DNA of 64,000 nt. Source: Chrysoperla carnea. Lineage: Eukaryota; Arthropoda; Insecta; Neuroptera; Chrysopidae. The notes under the pieces are model-generated. The model did not search any database and was not told where the DNA came from. It was given only the letters and a program-made list of their open reading frames with translations. The stretch's first letter is position 1, and the number at the start of each line of letters is the position of its first letter. Below, piece after piece: positions 10,759 to 23,782 of this stretch. The stretch lies in contig NC_058340.1 in assembly GCF_905475395.1 (NCBI RefSeq), positions 87,501 to 151,500 on the forward strand, in the 5' to 3' direction. Both the position numbers and the translations under genes were made by a program.

Positions 10759-12469
10759 TTAATCAAGTATTGTTGTAGTATTATTATTATCATTATTATT
10801 ATTATTATTAATAATTTGTTGTTGTTTTTGTTGTTTAAATAATGTACCTAATACAATACCAATAAATAAAATAAGTCCAACATGTTGATTTGATTTAAAT
10901 TTATTTGCACAATCTAAAGGATTATTAATATTTAAATAATGAATCTAAAAAATAAATAAATTGTATATTAAATATCTCTATTGGTCTAATTCCTCCACCC
11001 CAGGTCACTTTGTAAATGGGCTGAGTCTGCTTCACAGTCATATACATATATACATTTCATTAAGAGACCCATGATTTTGTCAGAAATCTTTGGTCATGTC
11101 AGTAATTAAATGTAAACACGTGAGACGTGACAAAGAGAACAAAGAAACAGACACAGACATCAACTATATTTATTAAAAGAAAACTTACTTGATGTAATAG
11201 ATGTGTTGATATCATGGTTAATGATAAATAATAAGGCCATGTTTGTTCACAAATTAAACCACTTAGAATTAAATTTGTTAGCATTCCACAAGTAAACATA
11301 TTTAAATAAAATTTAGTATTTGTACCAAATTTAATAGCTGTTGATTTTAAACCAATTAAAACATCATCAATTTTATCCTTAAAATAATATAATTAATACG
11401 AATTATCTGATTTAGTCAAATGAGACTAAAATAATTAAGTATTTATTTAATAACTTACTTGATGTGCATAAATTGTATCATAAATAATTGTCCAACAAAC
11501 ACCAGCTAAATATAATGGTATTGCAGCTGACCATGGCATCTGATCACCATAAATAGCTGACCAACCTAACAATGCACCCCAATTAAATGTCATGCCTAAT
11601 ATTAATTGTGGCCAATATGTAATACGTTTCATTAATGGATATAATATAACTAAAACTAATAAAATAATTAATAAAACTTTATTTATTATTAATTATTAAC
11701 TTCTTACCTAATGAACTTGAACCTAATATTATTGTATATAAATTAAATTGTAATAATATTAATAATCCTAATGATAATTGTAATGATAAAAATATTAATG
11801 CTGATTTATTATTTATTTGACCAGTAACTAATGGACGATCTTTAGTTCTATGTACCTTTTAAAAATAATAATAATAATAATAATAATATAAAATAATAAA
11901 TATATAATATTAATTTTAATTTTAATTTTAATTAAAATAAAATTAATATACCTTTGAATCAATATCTTGATCCCATAAATCATTAATTGTACAACCAGCT
12001 CCACGCATTATAAATGCACCAAAACCAAATAAACTTAAATAATATAAAGATGGTAATGAACCAGCTGTGGTACTCATTGCTAAACTCCATCCACATGGCC
12101 AAAATAATAACCAACTACCTAAATCCAATCAATCAATCAATCAATCAATAATATTATATTAATTATTAATATTTAATTTAATTATCTGTATCTATATCTA
12201 TCTACTTACCTATTGGTTTATCCATTCTTATTAATTGTAAATATGATTTTATTTGATATGGAGCTGCTTCTACCAATTGACTAGCAATACTTTTATTATT
12301 ATTATCATTATTTATTATATTTGAATTCTATAACAATAATAATTAATTAATTTTAAATAATTAAAATTAAATAAATATCAAGTACTTACTTTAATTATAT
12401 TATTATTATGATCATATTCATTATTTATTTTAATATTAGATTTATTTATACATGATGTTAAATGTATAC

Positions 12470-12503
<34 letters not shown>

Positions 12504-12599
12504 TAATATATTATTACATTTATTTAATAATTTATTTGATGAACCATAATTATATGAACAACGTATTATTGTTATTAAATGATGTAATGATTTATACAT
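10759..12599 (-). CDS. Coq2: 4-hydroxybenzoate polyprenyltransferase, mitochondrial (COQ2)
   Basis: COQ2 joins the polyprenyl tail to 4-hydroxybenzoate in ubiquinone synthesis, in the mitochondrial inner membrane. Seven exons (12599-12390, 12327-12210, 12118-11952, 11855-11708, 11649-11459, 11377-11189, 10944-10759), all with GT-AG junctions in frame, give 402 residues. Residues 1-85 are a low-complexity N-rich leader with a plausible targeting sequence. The enzyme core begins near [18 protein letters not shown]. The two UbiA aspartate motifs are present: NDLWDQDID at about 155-163 and DTIYAHQDKIDD at about 272-283. Both bind the Mg-diphosphate of the prenyl donor. Several hydrophobic helices lie between and after them. 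The last exon adds a Q/N tail (residues about 375-395). It is divergent from the POLR1D-like gene, 583 bp or more away. Confidence 0.95.
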
Positions 12600-13227
12600 T
12601 TTTATTATTTTAATGTAATGTTGTATTTTAATAATATTTATATTTATACATGTATTGTATTCTATTGTATTTAATTATTTATTATTTAATTTTTATTTTA
12701 TAAATATAATCAATACATTTTAATTTTTTAAACAACAATTCAATATCAATAGTAAGTGTTCACTTAAAATGTTAAGGTTATGTTATCTCGTATTAATCAT
12801 TCTTTATATCGCAGTATTCGTATAGAAATAGATTATTAAAATCACTATTTTTAAATAAATAAAGATCAATAGATAGATTTATTATTGTTAATAACAAAGA
12901 TAACATGATTTTTGTTATTATAGTACTCTACTGTACTTTATAGATGGCTGCACTAATAAATCTATTTTATTTAATAATTTAATTACTTCAACGATAGATA
13001 GATGGCACACATTTATATTTAAACATGAATGTTGGTTGATTGGTTGGTTGCTATGCTATGTGTTATTAATTATTATTTGTTTTGTAGATAAATAATCATA
13101 TTATTTATTAAATTTATGTGTTAATTATAAATAAATAAAAACAATAAAATGGTGCTTGTTGTTGTTATGTTGTCAATGATAAATGAATTTAATTAAAATC
13201 AAATCATATAAATTAAATAAATCCAAT
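12600..13227. promoter_or_regulatory. Likely bidirectional promoter region, COQ2 / POLR1D-like
   Basis: The two genes start head to head about 0.6 kb apart. The interval is AT-rich with no other gene. An in-frame upstream ATG at 13183 could extend the POLR1D-like protein by 15 residues. No TATA box stands out from the AT background, so the promoter call rests on gene arrangement. Confidence 0.45.
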
Positions 13228-13928
13228 ATGAATGTAAATGATGAAGAATTAACAAGGTAATAAATAAATTTATACAAGTTAATAGATCGTAGGTAGTTAA
13301 TAGATGATTGATAATAAATATACTGCATGCACTGCAGTCTATGTAGGTAGAGTTGGAGTATAGACAGACTAATAAATAAGGTTATGTATGTTTTAGTTTA
13401 TTTAATTTAATTTAATTTATTTAAATTTTAAGATTAGCTGAAGAAGAACTATTAAAAGAAGCACGTAAAGCAGCTGCACGCGCTGAAATAATTGGACCAG
13501 AAGGTTGGCGTAAATGTCCATCACGTAATGTGAATAAAAGATTTTTAGTTAGTACAATACGTGATGCTGTTTATACAAATAATTATAATAAACGTATAAA
13601 ATTTAATACTAATCATAATAATAAAAATGTTTATTATCGTGAACAACAACAACAACAACAAAATAAAACAATTAAAACTAATAATAATGATAATAATAAA
13701 CAAACAAGAAGTAATGAAGAACATGAACAAGAACATGATGGTGATAATGAATCATTAAATTATTGTGATTATAATAAATTAAATAAAACTAATAATAATA
13801 ATAATAATAGTAAATATAAATTTAATAATGATTTAATTAATAATAAATCAAAATCAAACATAAACAATACTAAAACAAATACTAATTATTATAATAATAA
13901 TGGTGATGATAAAAGAAGAAAAAGATAA
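13228..13928 (+). CDS. POLR1D isoform-2-like protein
   Basis: Exons 13228-13256 and 13433-13928 join in phase 2 and give 174 residues. The N-terminal third, EELTRLAEEELLKEARKAAA then RAEIIGPEGWRKCPSRNVNK and RFLVSTIRDAV, matches the alternative product of human POLR1D (the form without the RNA polymerase I/III subunit fold). In that form the corresponding block is ELLKEAK..G..RAE.MGP.GW.KCP....NKRFL.NTI. The rest is a low-complexity N/K/Q/E tail ending in a basic DDKRRKR, possibly a nuclear signal. The function of this protein type is not established. I chose the ATG at 13228 because MNVNDEELTR aligns with the human start, but the in-frame ATG at 13183 is possible. Poly(A) signals (AATAAA) lie about 80 bp after the stop. 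No RPAC2-like exon is visible nearby. Confidence 0.85.
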
Positions 13929-16265
13929 AGCATCAAAGTAATTTAATATTAGTTATTAATTAATTAATTATTTAAATGTAATACAATACGATACGATCAA
14001 TCAATTTAATAAATAAAAGTCATTTAATTACAAAATGTGTATTTTATTTATACGGACTGGACTGAACTAGACTAGATCAAACTAAACTTAATAGATGCAT
14101 TGTTTATCAATTTATTGAAATTAACCTGTTTTGACATACTAGTCCGTGACACAGTCATACATTTACATAACCAATTTCCTTTTAAGCGAAAATTACTGGA
14201 ATACATCAGAGAGTTGTGTCATTCAGTTGCGGTTCTCCGGGGGGAGTGAGTGGCGGTAGCCTCCCAAACACGAAGAAAAAAATTTATTCAGTCATTTCCC
14301 CCTAACCAAAAAATTGTAAACTTGTACTTAACCCATTATCAGTTGACTATAACGTGGTGTATTATACGTCAGCTGATCGCTCGAACAAGAACAAAAAATA
14401 TTTACTGTCAGTGATTTCTTTTCAACTAAAAACTATCTACCCTGATGATAGTTTATATGCAATTATGGATAAATATGTATCCATGTCAGCTGGCTGTATC
14501 TCGGTGAAAAGACCGTCAGCTGATGCTTTGAAAGTTATAATAAAGTAGTAAAGCGGAAGTATATCACTCATTTGAATGCATCAGCTGGCGAGGTTTCCCC
14601 CGATTTATCGCTAAGTTTTGCTATTCTCATTACATTTCTACGACAGTCAGTTTTAAAGTGATGAAATATGGTGTCTCAATATTAGATGATTTTTTTTCAT
14701 TTGTTAGTGTTTACTGGTTGAACAATTTTCTTTTAACAAATATTGACTTTAAAAAAGGTGAAAATATTTACTTACTATTTTTCTATCTAGTACTACAAAG
14801 TCCTTGCCCCTTATGTTGGTCCTAATACAAATTTAATTATTGTAGATTTGATTAATATTTTCCAACTTTTCGTTCACAATAATTTGTTTATTTTCAAAAT
14901 GTTTACTAGCCGTGTATGGATGGCATGCTAACATTAGTTAGCATAAAGACATTTCTACTCAAGTATTTGTTTTTTTTTTTTTTTGCTACGATAACAAAAT
15001 CACTTTTTAAAGATAAACTTACAAATGAATGCTATTTTGTTTTAAATATTGCAATCAATCAATCGATGTTTTATTAATACTTACTTATGATTTTAATTGG
15101 TAATTCACTTTAATAAAGGTCTTACTTACACCATCATAAATAAATCTTTTTATGTTGAGTTGAGTTGTTTGATATCTTTTTAAAATATAAACAAACTTAT
15201 AAATCTGTAAATCGTTAGTTGTTAATGTAATGTACTAACTAACTACATTACTTACATTACATACTTAGTTGTTATAATTTAAATTAAATCAATATAAATA
15301 ATAATATTCATGAATTATTAAAAAACAGATCTTTATTGATTGATATCACAATAATATTAATTATCTATTTATATATAATTTAAAGTAAAATAAAATAAAC
15401 AATATATTTATATTTATATACATTATTATTAATAAAATAATACTTATGTATTTGTTTGTTTGTGCTGCATTATTTAATTTAAAGATTAATAAATTTACTT
15501 GTATAGTTAGCAAGTTTGTATAGTTAGTTAGGTAGATAGATCAGTAAGTCATTTATTATAATTATTGTATTGTACTCATAGTATTATATTATGAACTGAT
15601 ATATAAAATATAATACAATAAATAACTGATTATAATAAGTGTGTGTACATCACAGCACAATTAATTAATTAATAATAACTTATTAATTTTCTATTATTAT
15701 TAATGAATATTAATATTGTTCGTTGTATCTTACTTTGCTTTACCTGTATATCTACAATATTATTATTACAATGAACCTACGCTATTCCAACAAATGTTTT
15801 ACAAAGTGATGTCAAATTATCAAATTTATACGATTATAAAAACAAAGCCCCTGACATTTTTAACAAGAATACGTTCTAATCCAAATAAAAAAAAACAAAT
15901 TACATATCAAAGTGATAAGATTTTATTATAATTTGTATTGTAATTACCGTTATAGTTATGTTGGATTACACACAAGGGTTTACTGTAATTATTATTATTA
16001 TTATTGTATGTATGTATTTATAATGAGTTAAGTATCAACCAACCTCCTCCTATCGAATTTAATTTATTATCAATTAATTAACTATTTAGCAGTTAAATAA
16101 TTAAATCAATCAATTTAATTGATTTTAAATTCATCATCACAGGACCTACCAACCTACCTATAATCAAACTTACCGTTTTAGTAGTTTTAATTGACACTCT
16201 ACTACTAATATTGTTTAAATAAAACAGTCTGATCCAAATAATAATTAATCAATCAATATTATCTA
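13929..16265. other. Intergenic region, repeats only
   Basis: Contains a less AT-rich stretch (about 14130-14640) with four CAGCTG sites and a 64-codon frame (14354-14548) that I do not recognise, a short piece of the TCCTAATACAAAT repeat near 14820, and microsatellites. The frame at 15716-15931 has no recognisable features. No gene is supported. Confidence 0.5.
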
Positions 16266-18758
16266 TCATAAAGATGTTGTTGTTGCTGTTGTTGTTGTTG
16301 TTGATGATATTTGATTGTTGATGTTAAATTGTTTATTTTTAACTTCTAACAATTGTGGTGAGTTCTCAACAATGTTCAATAGAATGTTTTCAATGTATGC
16401 TCTTAATTCATTATTAACATCTTGTTGTTCTTTTAATGCATGTTGTAACTAAAACAAATAAAACAAACAAACAATAGTATAATAATATAATATAATATCA
16501 AATATAATCTAAATTAGAGAAATACCACTAACACACTCATAGATTGAGGATGAGATACACTCACTCAATTATATAGTTATTTCTTTTACATTGTTGACAC
16601 GCTCATTACAACGAATTTCTTCAAATTTTAGTGTTAACGGGGAATGAGTTAGATTAGAATGCGGTATCTTCTATATAGATACCGCATGTAAATATCATTT
16701 TATATATAAATACAGATCAACGCAACGTTTGATAAGAATGTTACTTAGTTTTTAACTTCATGTGTTTTATAATATTTACAAACGAGAATTGTATGAGTAA
16801 TATTCTTAATAAAACACAACAAAGTATACGTTTAACAACTAGTAAATAGAATAAACTTACTTGTATTTGTGACATTTGTTGGAATTCATCAGCTAAACAA
16901 GTATTATTAATATTATTATTATGAATAGTTTTATTAATATTTAATAAATTTTGTCCTTTTTCTAAATGATTAGTTAATTGTATGGTTGCTTGTAATTCAA
17001 TATTTAAATCATTTAAATATTGATTTTGTAATTTTTCTTGTTGTAAATCTTGATGTAATTTTTGTATATATTCTTGTAATTCTTGTAATTTAGTTTGATA
17101 ATCAGTATGTTGTTGTTTAATTTGTAATAAATCATCTTGTAATTCTTGTATAGTTAATAATGAATCTTGATATTTATTAAAATAATTAATACCATTAGAA
17201 GTCGTAGTTGTAATAATTGTATCATGGTGTGATTCTTTATATAATTGTAATTTTGTTTGTAATTCAATATTATTTGTTTTTAATTCATATAAATCATTTT
17301 GTAATTGTGTACGTTCTAATTTTAATTGTGTATATAATTTATTTAAACGTGATTCGTTCTCTTGTAATTTTTGTAATTCTTGTGTTTGATTTTGTAATTT
17401 AATATAATAATTATCATATAATAATGATTTTTCACGTTCATTTTGTTGTTTTAGATCTTTAATTGTTTGATTCATTTCATTTATTTTAGATTGTTGTTGT
17501 GTTTGTTGATCATGTAATTGTTCTTCTAATATATCTAAACGTAATTTTAATGTTACATTTTCTGTTTTTATTTTAATATATTGATCATAATCAATTATAT
17601 TATTATTATTTGTATTATTATTTATATTATTATTATTATTATTTAAATGTTGTTGTTGTTCTATTGTTGTTGATGTTAATATATTTACTTGTTGTTGTAA
17701 TTGTTCAACTTTATGATTTAAATCTAATACATCATCTTCTAATAATGAACCATGATCAATAATATCTTGATCAGACATTGATGAATATGTTGTTGTCATT
17801 GAACTACAACCATATAAATCATCTTTAGATGTTGTTGACATTCTATCATCTAAATTACAATTTGTTGTTCTTGTTGTAACATTTCCACCACTTCCACTTG
17901 TACAATTAAAACTTGAACTGCGATATAATTCACTAAAAACAAAAATATCAATCAATCAATATACTTTCATTATATATCGGTATACGGAACCCTAAACTCG
18001 CACTTGAAACATATCTAAGAACATTCTCCATTAAATTACCTTTTAAACAAATTCAAAAGACTCAAAATCAGTTCATCCGTTTAAATGCTAAGTTATTTTT
18101 TAAAATTATTGATATATGGTTAGTAATCAGGTGGTCTAAGTTGGAACTACTGGAAAAAACGCGGTCCACTTCCTGTTTTAATTAGTACAAACTTTTTATC
18201 GCCAGTTGATTTATCTGATTTGAATTTAAATATATTGATTGACCTTTAATAAAAGTTGTTTAAATAATAATTAAACTACTGAATTCGGGTCTTTTACTGA
18301 TTTTAAATTAGAACGGATTAATATCGCTCGCTAGTTGTGTACGTGAGTTACAAATCCCAGTTATCCCAGTTAATGTTCATGTTCAAGTTAATAATTAATT
18401 AAAAATAAATTTACCTTGCTAATGCATTTGAACCTAATTGTCTTTTATTTGTTGTTCTAAATGAACCCCAACGTTTTATTGATCCAGATCCTGTTCCTCC
18501 TCCATTATTATTATTATTATTATGTATTGGTGAACGTCTTAAACTTGTACGTGACCAAGTATTTCTATTTATTGATTGTTGTGGTTGTTGTTGTTGTTGT
18601 TCATTATCACTTATTGTTGTTGTTGTATTATTATTATTGTTATTTATTGTTGTATATACTTCTTCTTCTTCATGATTATTATTTATTAATATTGTTGTTG
18701 TTGTTTGTTTATCATTTTGTTGTTCTTGTTGTTTTATATTCATAGCATCATCATCCAT
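16266..18758 (-). CDS. nuf: Class II Rab11 family-interacting protein (nuclear fallout / FIP3-FIP4 type)
   Basis: Class II Rab11-FIPs link Rab11 and Arf6 recycling endosomes to motors. In flies, nuf is needed for cellularisation and furrow membrane delivery. Exons 18758-18415, 17932-16861 and 16448-16266 give 532 residues. The N-terminus (about 1-115) is low-complexity and ends with [21 protein letters not shown] Ser/Thr-rich linker with [19 protein letters not shown] leads to [20 protein letters not shown]-like sequence. A long Q-rich coiled coil follows (about residues 170-470). The last exon carries the Rab11-binding domain: [20 protein letters not shown], then [17 protein letters not shown]. 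No EF-hands are encoded, as in shorter nuf forms. A non-coding first exon is likely near 19510. Confidence 0.88.
17975..18110. repeat. Dispersed repeat copy (TATACGGAACCCTAAACTCG family)
   Basis: The order TATACGGAACCCTAAACTCG, ACATTCTCCATTAAATTACC, TCAGTTCATCCGTTTAAATG recurs near 44110-44235 (reverse), 48570-48850 and 56030-56220. Some copies end in a CAGACAGACA run. It lies in the nuf intron just upstream of exon 2. Its central segment is the source of the 83-bp array near 5 kb. Confidence 0.7.
18117..18400. repeat. Direct repeat shared with 21668-21935
   Basis: Starting with GGTGGTCTAAGTTGGAACTA and CGGTCCACTTCCT, followed by GTACAAA..TTATCGCCAGTTG and ending in a GTTACAAATCCCAGTTAT-type segment, this stretch reappears in the same orientation about 3.5 kb downstream (21668-21935). 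It is a non-coding dispersed element of unknown class. Confidence 0.65.
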
Positions 18759-18773
18759 TTTTATTATTTATCT

Positions 18774-21700
18774 AAAAAAAATAATAATAAATAATTAATT
18801 ATATAACACACTACATACATACATACATACATACATATGTGTAAATCTAAATATTAAATTATTTTTATTAATAATAACGTAATTAATTAATTATAATAAC
18901 ATGCATTAATTTAATTATTATAGATAGATAGATAGGTAAGGAAGGTATGTAACTAAGTAACTACATTATTTAAATGAATTAATTAATTAGTGAAAGTTTT
19001 GTAACATAATAATTATGAATTTAACATTTAATTTAAATTAAATTAAAATAAAGGATATAAATAAATATTTAATTTATTTAAGATATCTACTTATTAATTA
19101 GCTACAACTATATGTATATATATATATTTATTGATTATTAAATAAAAATGTAGGTAAATAATAATAATAATAATAATAACAATATGGATGACATTAATTA
19201 ATTAATATATTAAATAAATTAAAATAAATAGATATGTATACTTGAATTATATCAGTTTATATATTTATTATATACAAATAAATATAATAACAGATAGATT
19301 GAAAGGTTATGTAGTTTATTTATGGATACAAACAACTAACTATAAATAAATAAATATTTATTTAGATTCTTAACATATTATTATCACACGTCATACATAC
19401 AGTATACACTTCATCATAGGTATGTATGTAGGTAGATAGATATTTAAATAATTCAATATAGATAGATAGATAGATAGATAGATAGGTAGGTAGGTAAATA
19501 TCTACTTACTTTTAAATAATTATACAACAACAACAAAAACACTTTAAAAACACAACACTTATTTATTGTACACTACACTACATTACATTACATTCTTTAT
19601 TTTATTAGATCTATTTAGATTTTAAATTACTTAAACTTATTAACTTTAGATCAAATAGATATTTAATTGTTTGTTTTAGTGATAGTGACAGTTTGTTTTG
19701 TTCAATTATATGTAGTTCTCTTATATTAGTACTAGTACTAACTAATACTAGTATCTAGTACTATTACTGTCAAATTAGTACTTTAGTACTGTACTACTTA
19801 TATTTGATTTATTTACTGCTACTAAAATATCAACATAGTTATTTATTTATATCATTCTATTTAATTAATATGTATTTAAATCAATAAAGAAAACTAAAAA
19901 CTTGTAAACTAAACTAATTAAATAAATCACAGAATACAATTAAAATATCATAATTATTATTTATTTATTTTATTTTAACATTCATCACAACTTGTAACAT
20001 TGTACTGTCACTGTCTTCACCATCACCATTCACATTATATAGAACAATAAAATGTCTATGCTATCTATATGCTGTTAACTGTACCTCTATTAACACAATT
20101 ATCTCACGACAGGATCAACTAGGCTGTGAGTCGATTACCAACTAGAGTTTCATGTAATATTAAGATGAAATCCATGATTTTGCTTAACGTTGGCTTTAAG
20201 CGATAAATTAGGATTTTATTAAGCTAAAAAAAATTGGACTATCTCCAGCGTCAAATTGTAAAAAAGGAACGACAAAAAACAAACTTTTTTATTAATCCAT
20301 TACCTCATTTTTAATAAGATACTGACACATGGTAACGATAAACAACTATATCCATACGGGATATTGAATATGGATTATTAATTGTTCAAAAAAATTCTTT
20401 CAAAATGGCAATCAATAGCAAATAATTTTTTTTTTTTAAATTAAACCTTTACTTTCGTCACATTACGAAATATATATTATAAATTTATTTATCTAATACT
20501 CTCAAAATTAAACCTGATAATAAAAAATTATACTTTTCTCTGAGAAAAACTCAGTTTAAGTTTGACGCTGCTTAAGATTTTTTTTCTTCATCCAGATAGC
20601 AGCACGGAATAAACTGGCCAAGTAATTTAATTTGACGCTCAAACTCAGCGTCAAGCGTCATAATGAAATTACATCTTTATGCATTTTGTGTTAACAAAAT
20701 GTAAGCAAGAGTTACTATGATATTAAATATTTAAAAATAAAAAACATTTGAAATTGTGCAAACAATAAATACAACTACAACTGATTTAGTTTAAAGTTTT
20801 CTATTTGTTATTATTATTATCAAGTTTGACATTCATCACATACTTTTACGTTACATACGTAACTATCTTCATTACTATCTCATCTACTATACTCGAGTTA
20901 GTTTATCGAGGCCAATTTTTTAAATTTTAAATAGTACAATTTAATTGTTTCGATTTTATATTTTTGCTTGAATATAAGTTATTTTAAATCATAGAATTAA
21001 AAGATCAAATCATATAAATTAAAGACTGTGTGTGTTCTTTAAAAACGTTTTTTAGTTATTTTTTTTTAATGTGTGTCTCGGTAAAATAACTCAAGTATAG
21101 TATTGTATGTACTTGCAGTTGCATTGTATTGTGTATTGATATATGATTATGAGATGACGTGTTGATTCGTACCTGACACTGACTGGTACCATCACACTAC
21201 CAGGTATAATACTTACCATGTGTCAATATTGATCATAGAAACATAAGTAACACATAACACATATAGGTAGAGAATTCCGTGTGTTGAAATTCGTTTGAAT
21301 TTAAGATATAGTTATACCTACCAACGCCATCAAGTCACTGCACTGATTAGAACATATTATAACATATTTAAAAATGAATGCTATTTTGTTTCCAATATTG
21401 CAATAAATTATTATTTTATTTTATTAAGAAACATATAAGTATAAAAAAAATGATAAACTGGATAGAAATAATTCAAATAATATCTACCTAATTCCCACCA
21501 TTTTATTTGAAAAAAAATAGTTCACTGTAAGTGCCTTACTCCAGAGGGAACTGTTTGAACAACTTATCATTTTCAGTAGAGTTGCCTATCTATCCATGTA
21601 AAATAAACTTTCATCTGTGATTAGCAGGCATTGGCATCTTGATTGATAGATAGTAATTGATAAGTGGTAAGTAATGAGGTGGTCTAAATTGGAACTACTG

Positions 21701-22044
21701 AAAAGTGCGGTCCACTTCCTATTATTTAATTAGTACAAATTTTGATCGCCAGTTGGCAGGATTTATTTGATTTAAATATTGTTATTTGTCTTTTAAAAAT
21801 GGTAAGCAGTACAAGAACAAGTATAGCCATTTGGTAATTGAAATTGTAACAACTGAATTATGGGCTTTCTTTTGATTTTAATTTAGTACGAATTATTATC
21901 CATAGTTGGCGAGTTGCAACTCCCAGTTATGAATAATAAATAAATATAAATATAATAATAATTAATTAATTTGTTGTTAATGTATTAATAATATATAATA
22001 ATAATAATAATACAATTATATAATAATGATGGCTATTAGTTATT
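18774..22044. other. Upstream region of Rab11-FIP / 3' flank of TFG
   Basis: Simple repeats (GATA near 19460 and 18920, TATA near 19115), the AGTACT-rich patch, a dispersed segment at about 20570-20690 (CTCAAACTCAGCGTCAAGCG) shared with 10.2 kb, and the second copy of the GGTGGTCTAA repeat at 21668-21935. No coding frame is supported. Confidence 0.5.
19510..19700 (-). other. Possible 5' untranslated exon of the Rab11-FIP gene
   Basis: On the minus strand a strong donor (AAAA|GTAAGTAGA, exon end at 19510) faces an acceptor just before the nuf start exon (AG then ATAAATAATAAAAATGG, near 18773). A non-coding first exon here is plausible. Its 5' end is not visible, and the bound given is a guess. 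Further upstream, 19715-19800 has repeated AGTACT and ACTAGT sites. Confidence 0.35.
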
Positions 22045-23389
22045 TTATTTAGATAATGGTAATGTTGTTGTTGTTGTATTATTTAATGGTTGTTGTTGTT
22101 GTTGTTGTTGTTTATAATATAATGATGTTTGTTGATGATAATTTAATGGATTCATATCAACACCACCAATTCTTCCATCTTGTTGTTGTTGTTGTTGTTT
22201 TAAAGTACCAACAATCACATTAGCTGGTGTTGCTACTGATGGTGGTGGTTGTATCCATGATGATGTATTATTAACACCACTTCCACCATAATGTTGTTGT
22301 TGATACATTGTTGTTTGATAATTTAAATTTGTTAATTGATCTGCAACAATAATACCACTACCACCATGTTGTTGTTGTTGTTGTTGTGTTATTGTTGTTG
22401 GTGTAATCTATAAATGTAAATAGAGAGAGTTGTTTTTACAACAAGTATCTACTATTAATAAAGTGTAGCTCATATACATATATCAGCAATCTCAGAAACG
22501 GCTTCAATGATTTTCATGAAAATTAATATGCAGAAGATTTATGAGTGTGAAAAATCATAAGATTATACATACATATGGATGTGATAATGTACTACCACCA
22601 CCAGCACCAGTTGCACCTCCATATATTGTTGCTTGTTGTTGTTTATTAATTGTTGTTGTTGTTGATAATGTTGGATGTGTTGTTGTCGTTGATGTTGTTA
22701 TTGTTGTTGTTGTACTTAAAATAAATAATTATAAAGTGTATAACTTGTATTAATTAATTTAAAAATACTGTTTAATTGGACTTTAAATAAATAAAATTAA
22801 TAATAACTTTATTTTTAATTAAATAGATTACAATGAGATAAAAGTTATTAATTACTTACTTGTTAATAATTGTATTTGATGATGAATTATTATTTGTTGT
22901 TGTTGTTGTATTTTTATTAATATTATCAAATGTATCAATCATTTTATTAATTAAATCACGCATTGAACTTAAACATTCACGTATATCTGTTATATTATTT
23001 ATTGATGATATTGATTTATTATTATTTTTATTATTATTAATATTATTATTATTATTTAAAATAAATATTTTTAATTTTAAAACACGACTATATTCAATAG
23101 CAAATGTTAAATCAGAACTATCAAATATTGTTATTAAATCACCATCTAAAAATAAATATTAATTAATTAATATATTTTAATAATAACTTATTAAGATAAA
23201 GTTACCTTCATCTTTATATTTAATTAATAAATCATCAGTATTTGATAATTTATTACGATATACTCTTTGCATCATTAATATTAATTCATCATATGTTAAT
23301 GCTTCATTATGGATTGGTATTCTACGAATGTCATCATCTAATTCTACTTTTATTATTAATTTACCACTTAAATCTATATTTGAATTCAT
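22045..23389 (-). CDS. Tfg: TFG (TRK-fused gene protein), COPII/ER-exit-site organiser
   Basis: TFG assembles at ER exit sites and clusters COPII carriers. Exons 23389-23206, 23145-22860, 22714-22573 and 22407-22045 give 324 residues. The PB1 domain (about residues 8-95) is nearly canonical: [17 protein letters not shown], then [19 protein letters not shown], then [20 protein letters not shown]. After an N-rich insertion comes [20 protein letters not shown], which corresponds to the short coiled coil that drives TFG octamers. The C-terminal half is the usual disordered P/Q/Y-rich region, here dominated by T and Q runs (residues about 158-324). It is divergent from the small gene at 23783, with 393 bp between start codons. 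Confidence 0.93.
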
Positions 23390-23782
23390 TTTTATTTTTT
23401 ATTTTATTTTATTTATCTTGTATTTGACATTTATTATATCTTATAGTTGTTGATACCAACTTAACTACCTGCTTATTAAAATCAATTATACCAACATTAA
23501 TACAAATATTTATAATTTATTAATATTAATTAATTATAATTTATAAACAATAAGATCTTTATTAAAAATATAACAAGTTTACTTTTAATTAAAATAATTA
23601 TTATTTTTATTTTTATTATATTATTTGATTTTATTTACTTCAATTAAATAACTGTTAAGTAGTGACATCTAGTAGTAGTGAACAACACCATTACACTCAT
23701 TACAGAGCTGTTTCTATCTAATATCTATTATTATTACAAGATTGAATACTGACTCTAATAATTATTTATTATTTATAAAAAA
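23390..23782. promoter_or_regulatory. Likely shared promoter between TFG and the small gene at 23783
   Basis: There are only 393 bp between divergent start codons, no other frame, and AT-rich sequence throughout. The assignment rests on arrangement alone. Confidence 0.45.

Noticed and set aside
14354-14548. 64-codon frame between POLR1D-like and Rab11-FIP
   Set aside because: No family resemblance, no splice partners and a poor start context. Recorded only as part of a less AT-rich stretch.
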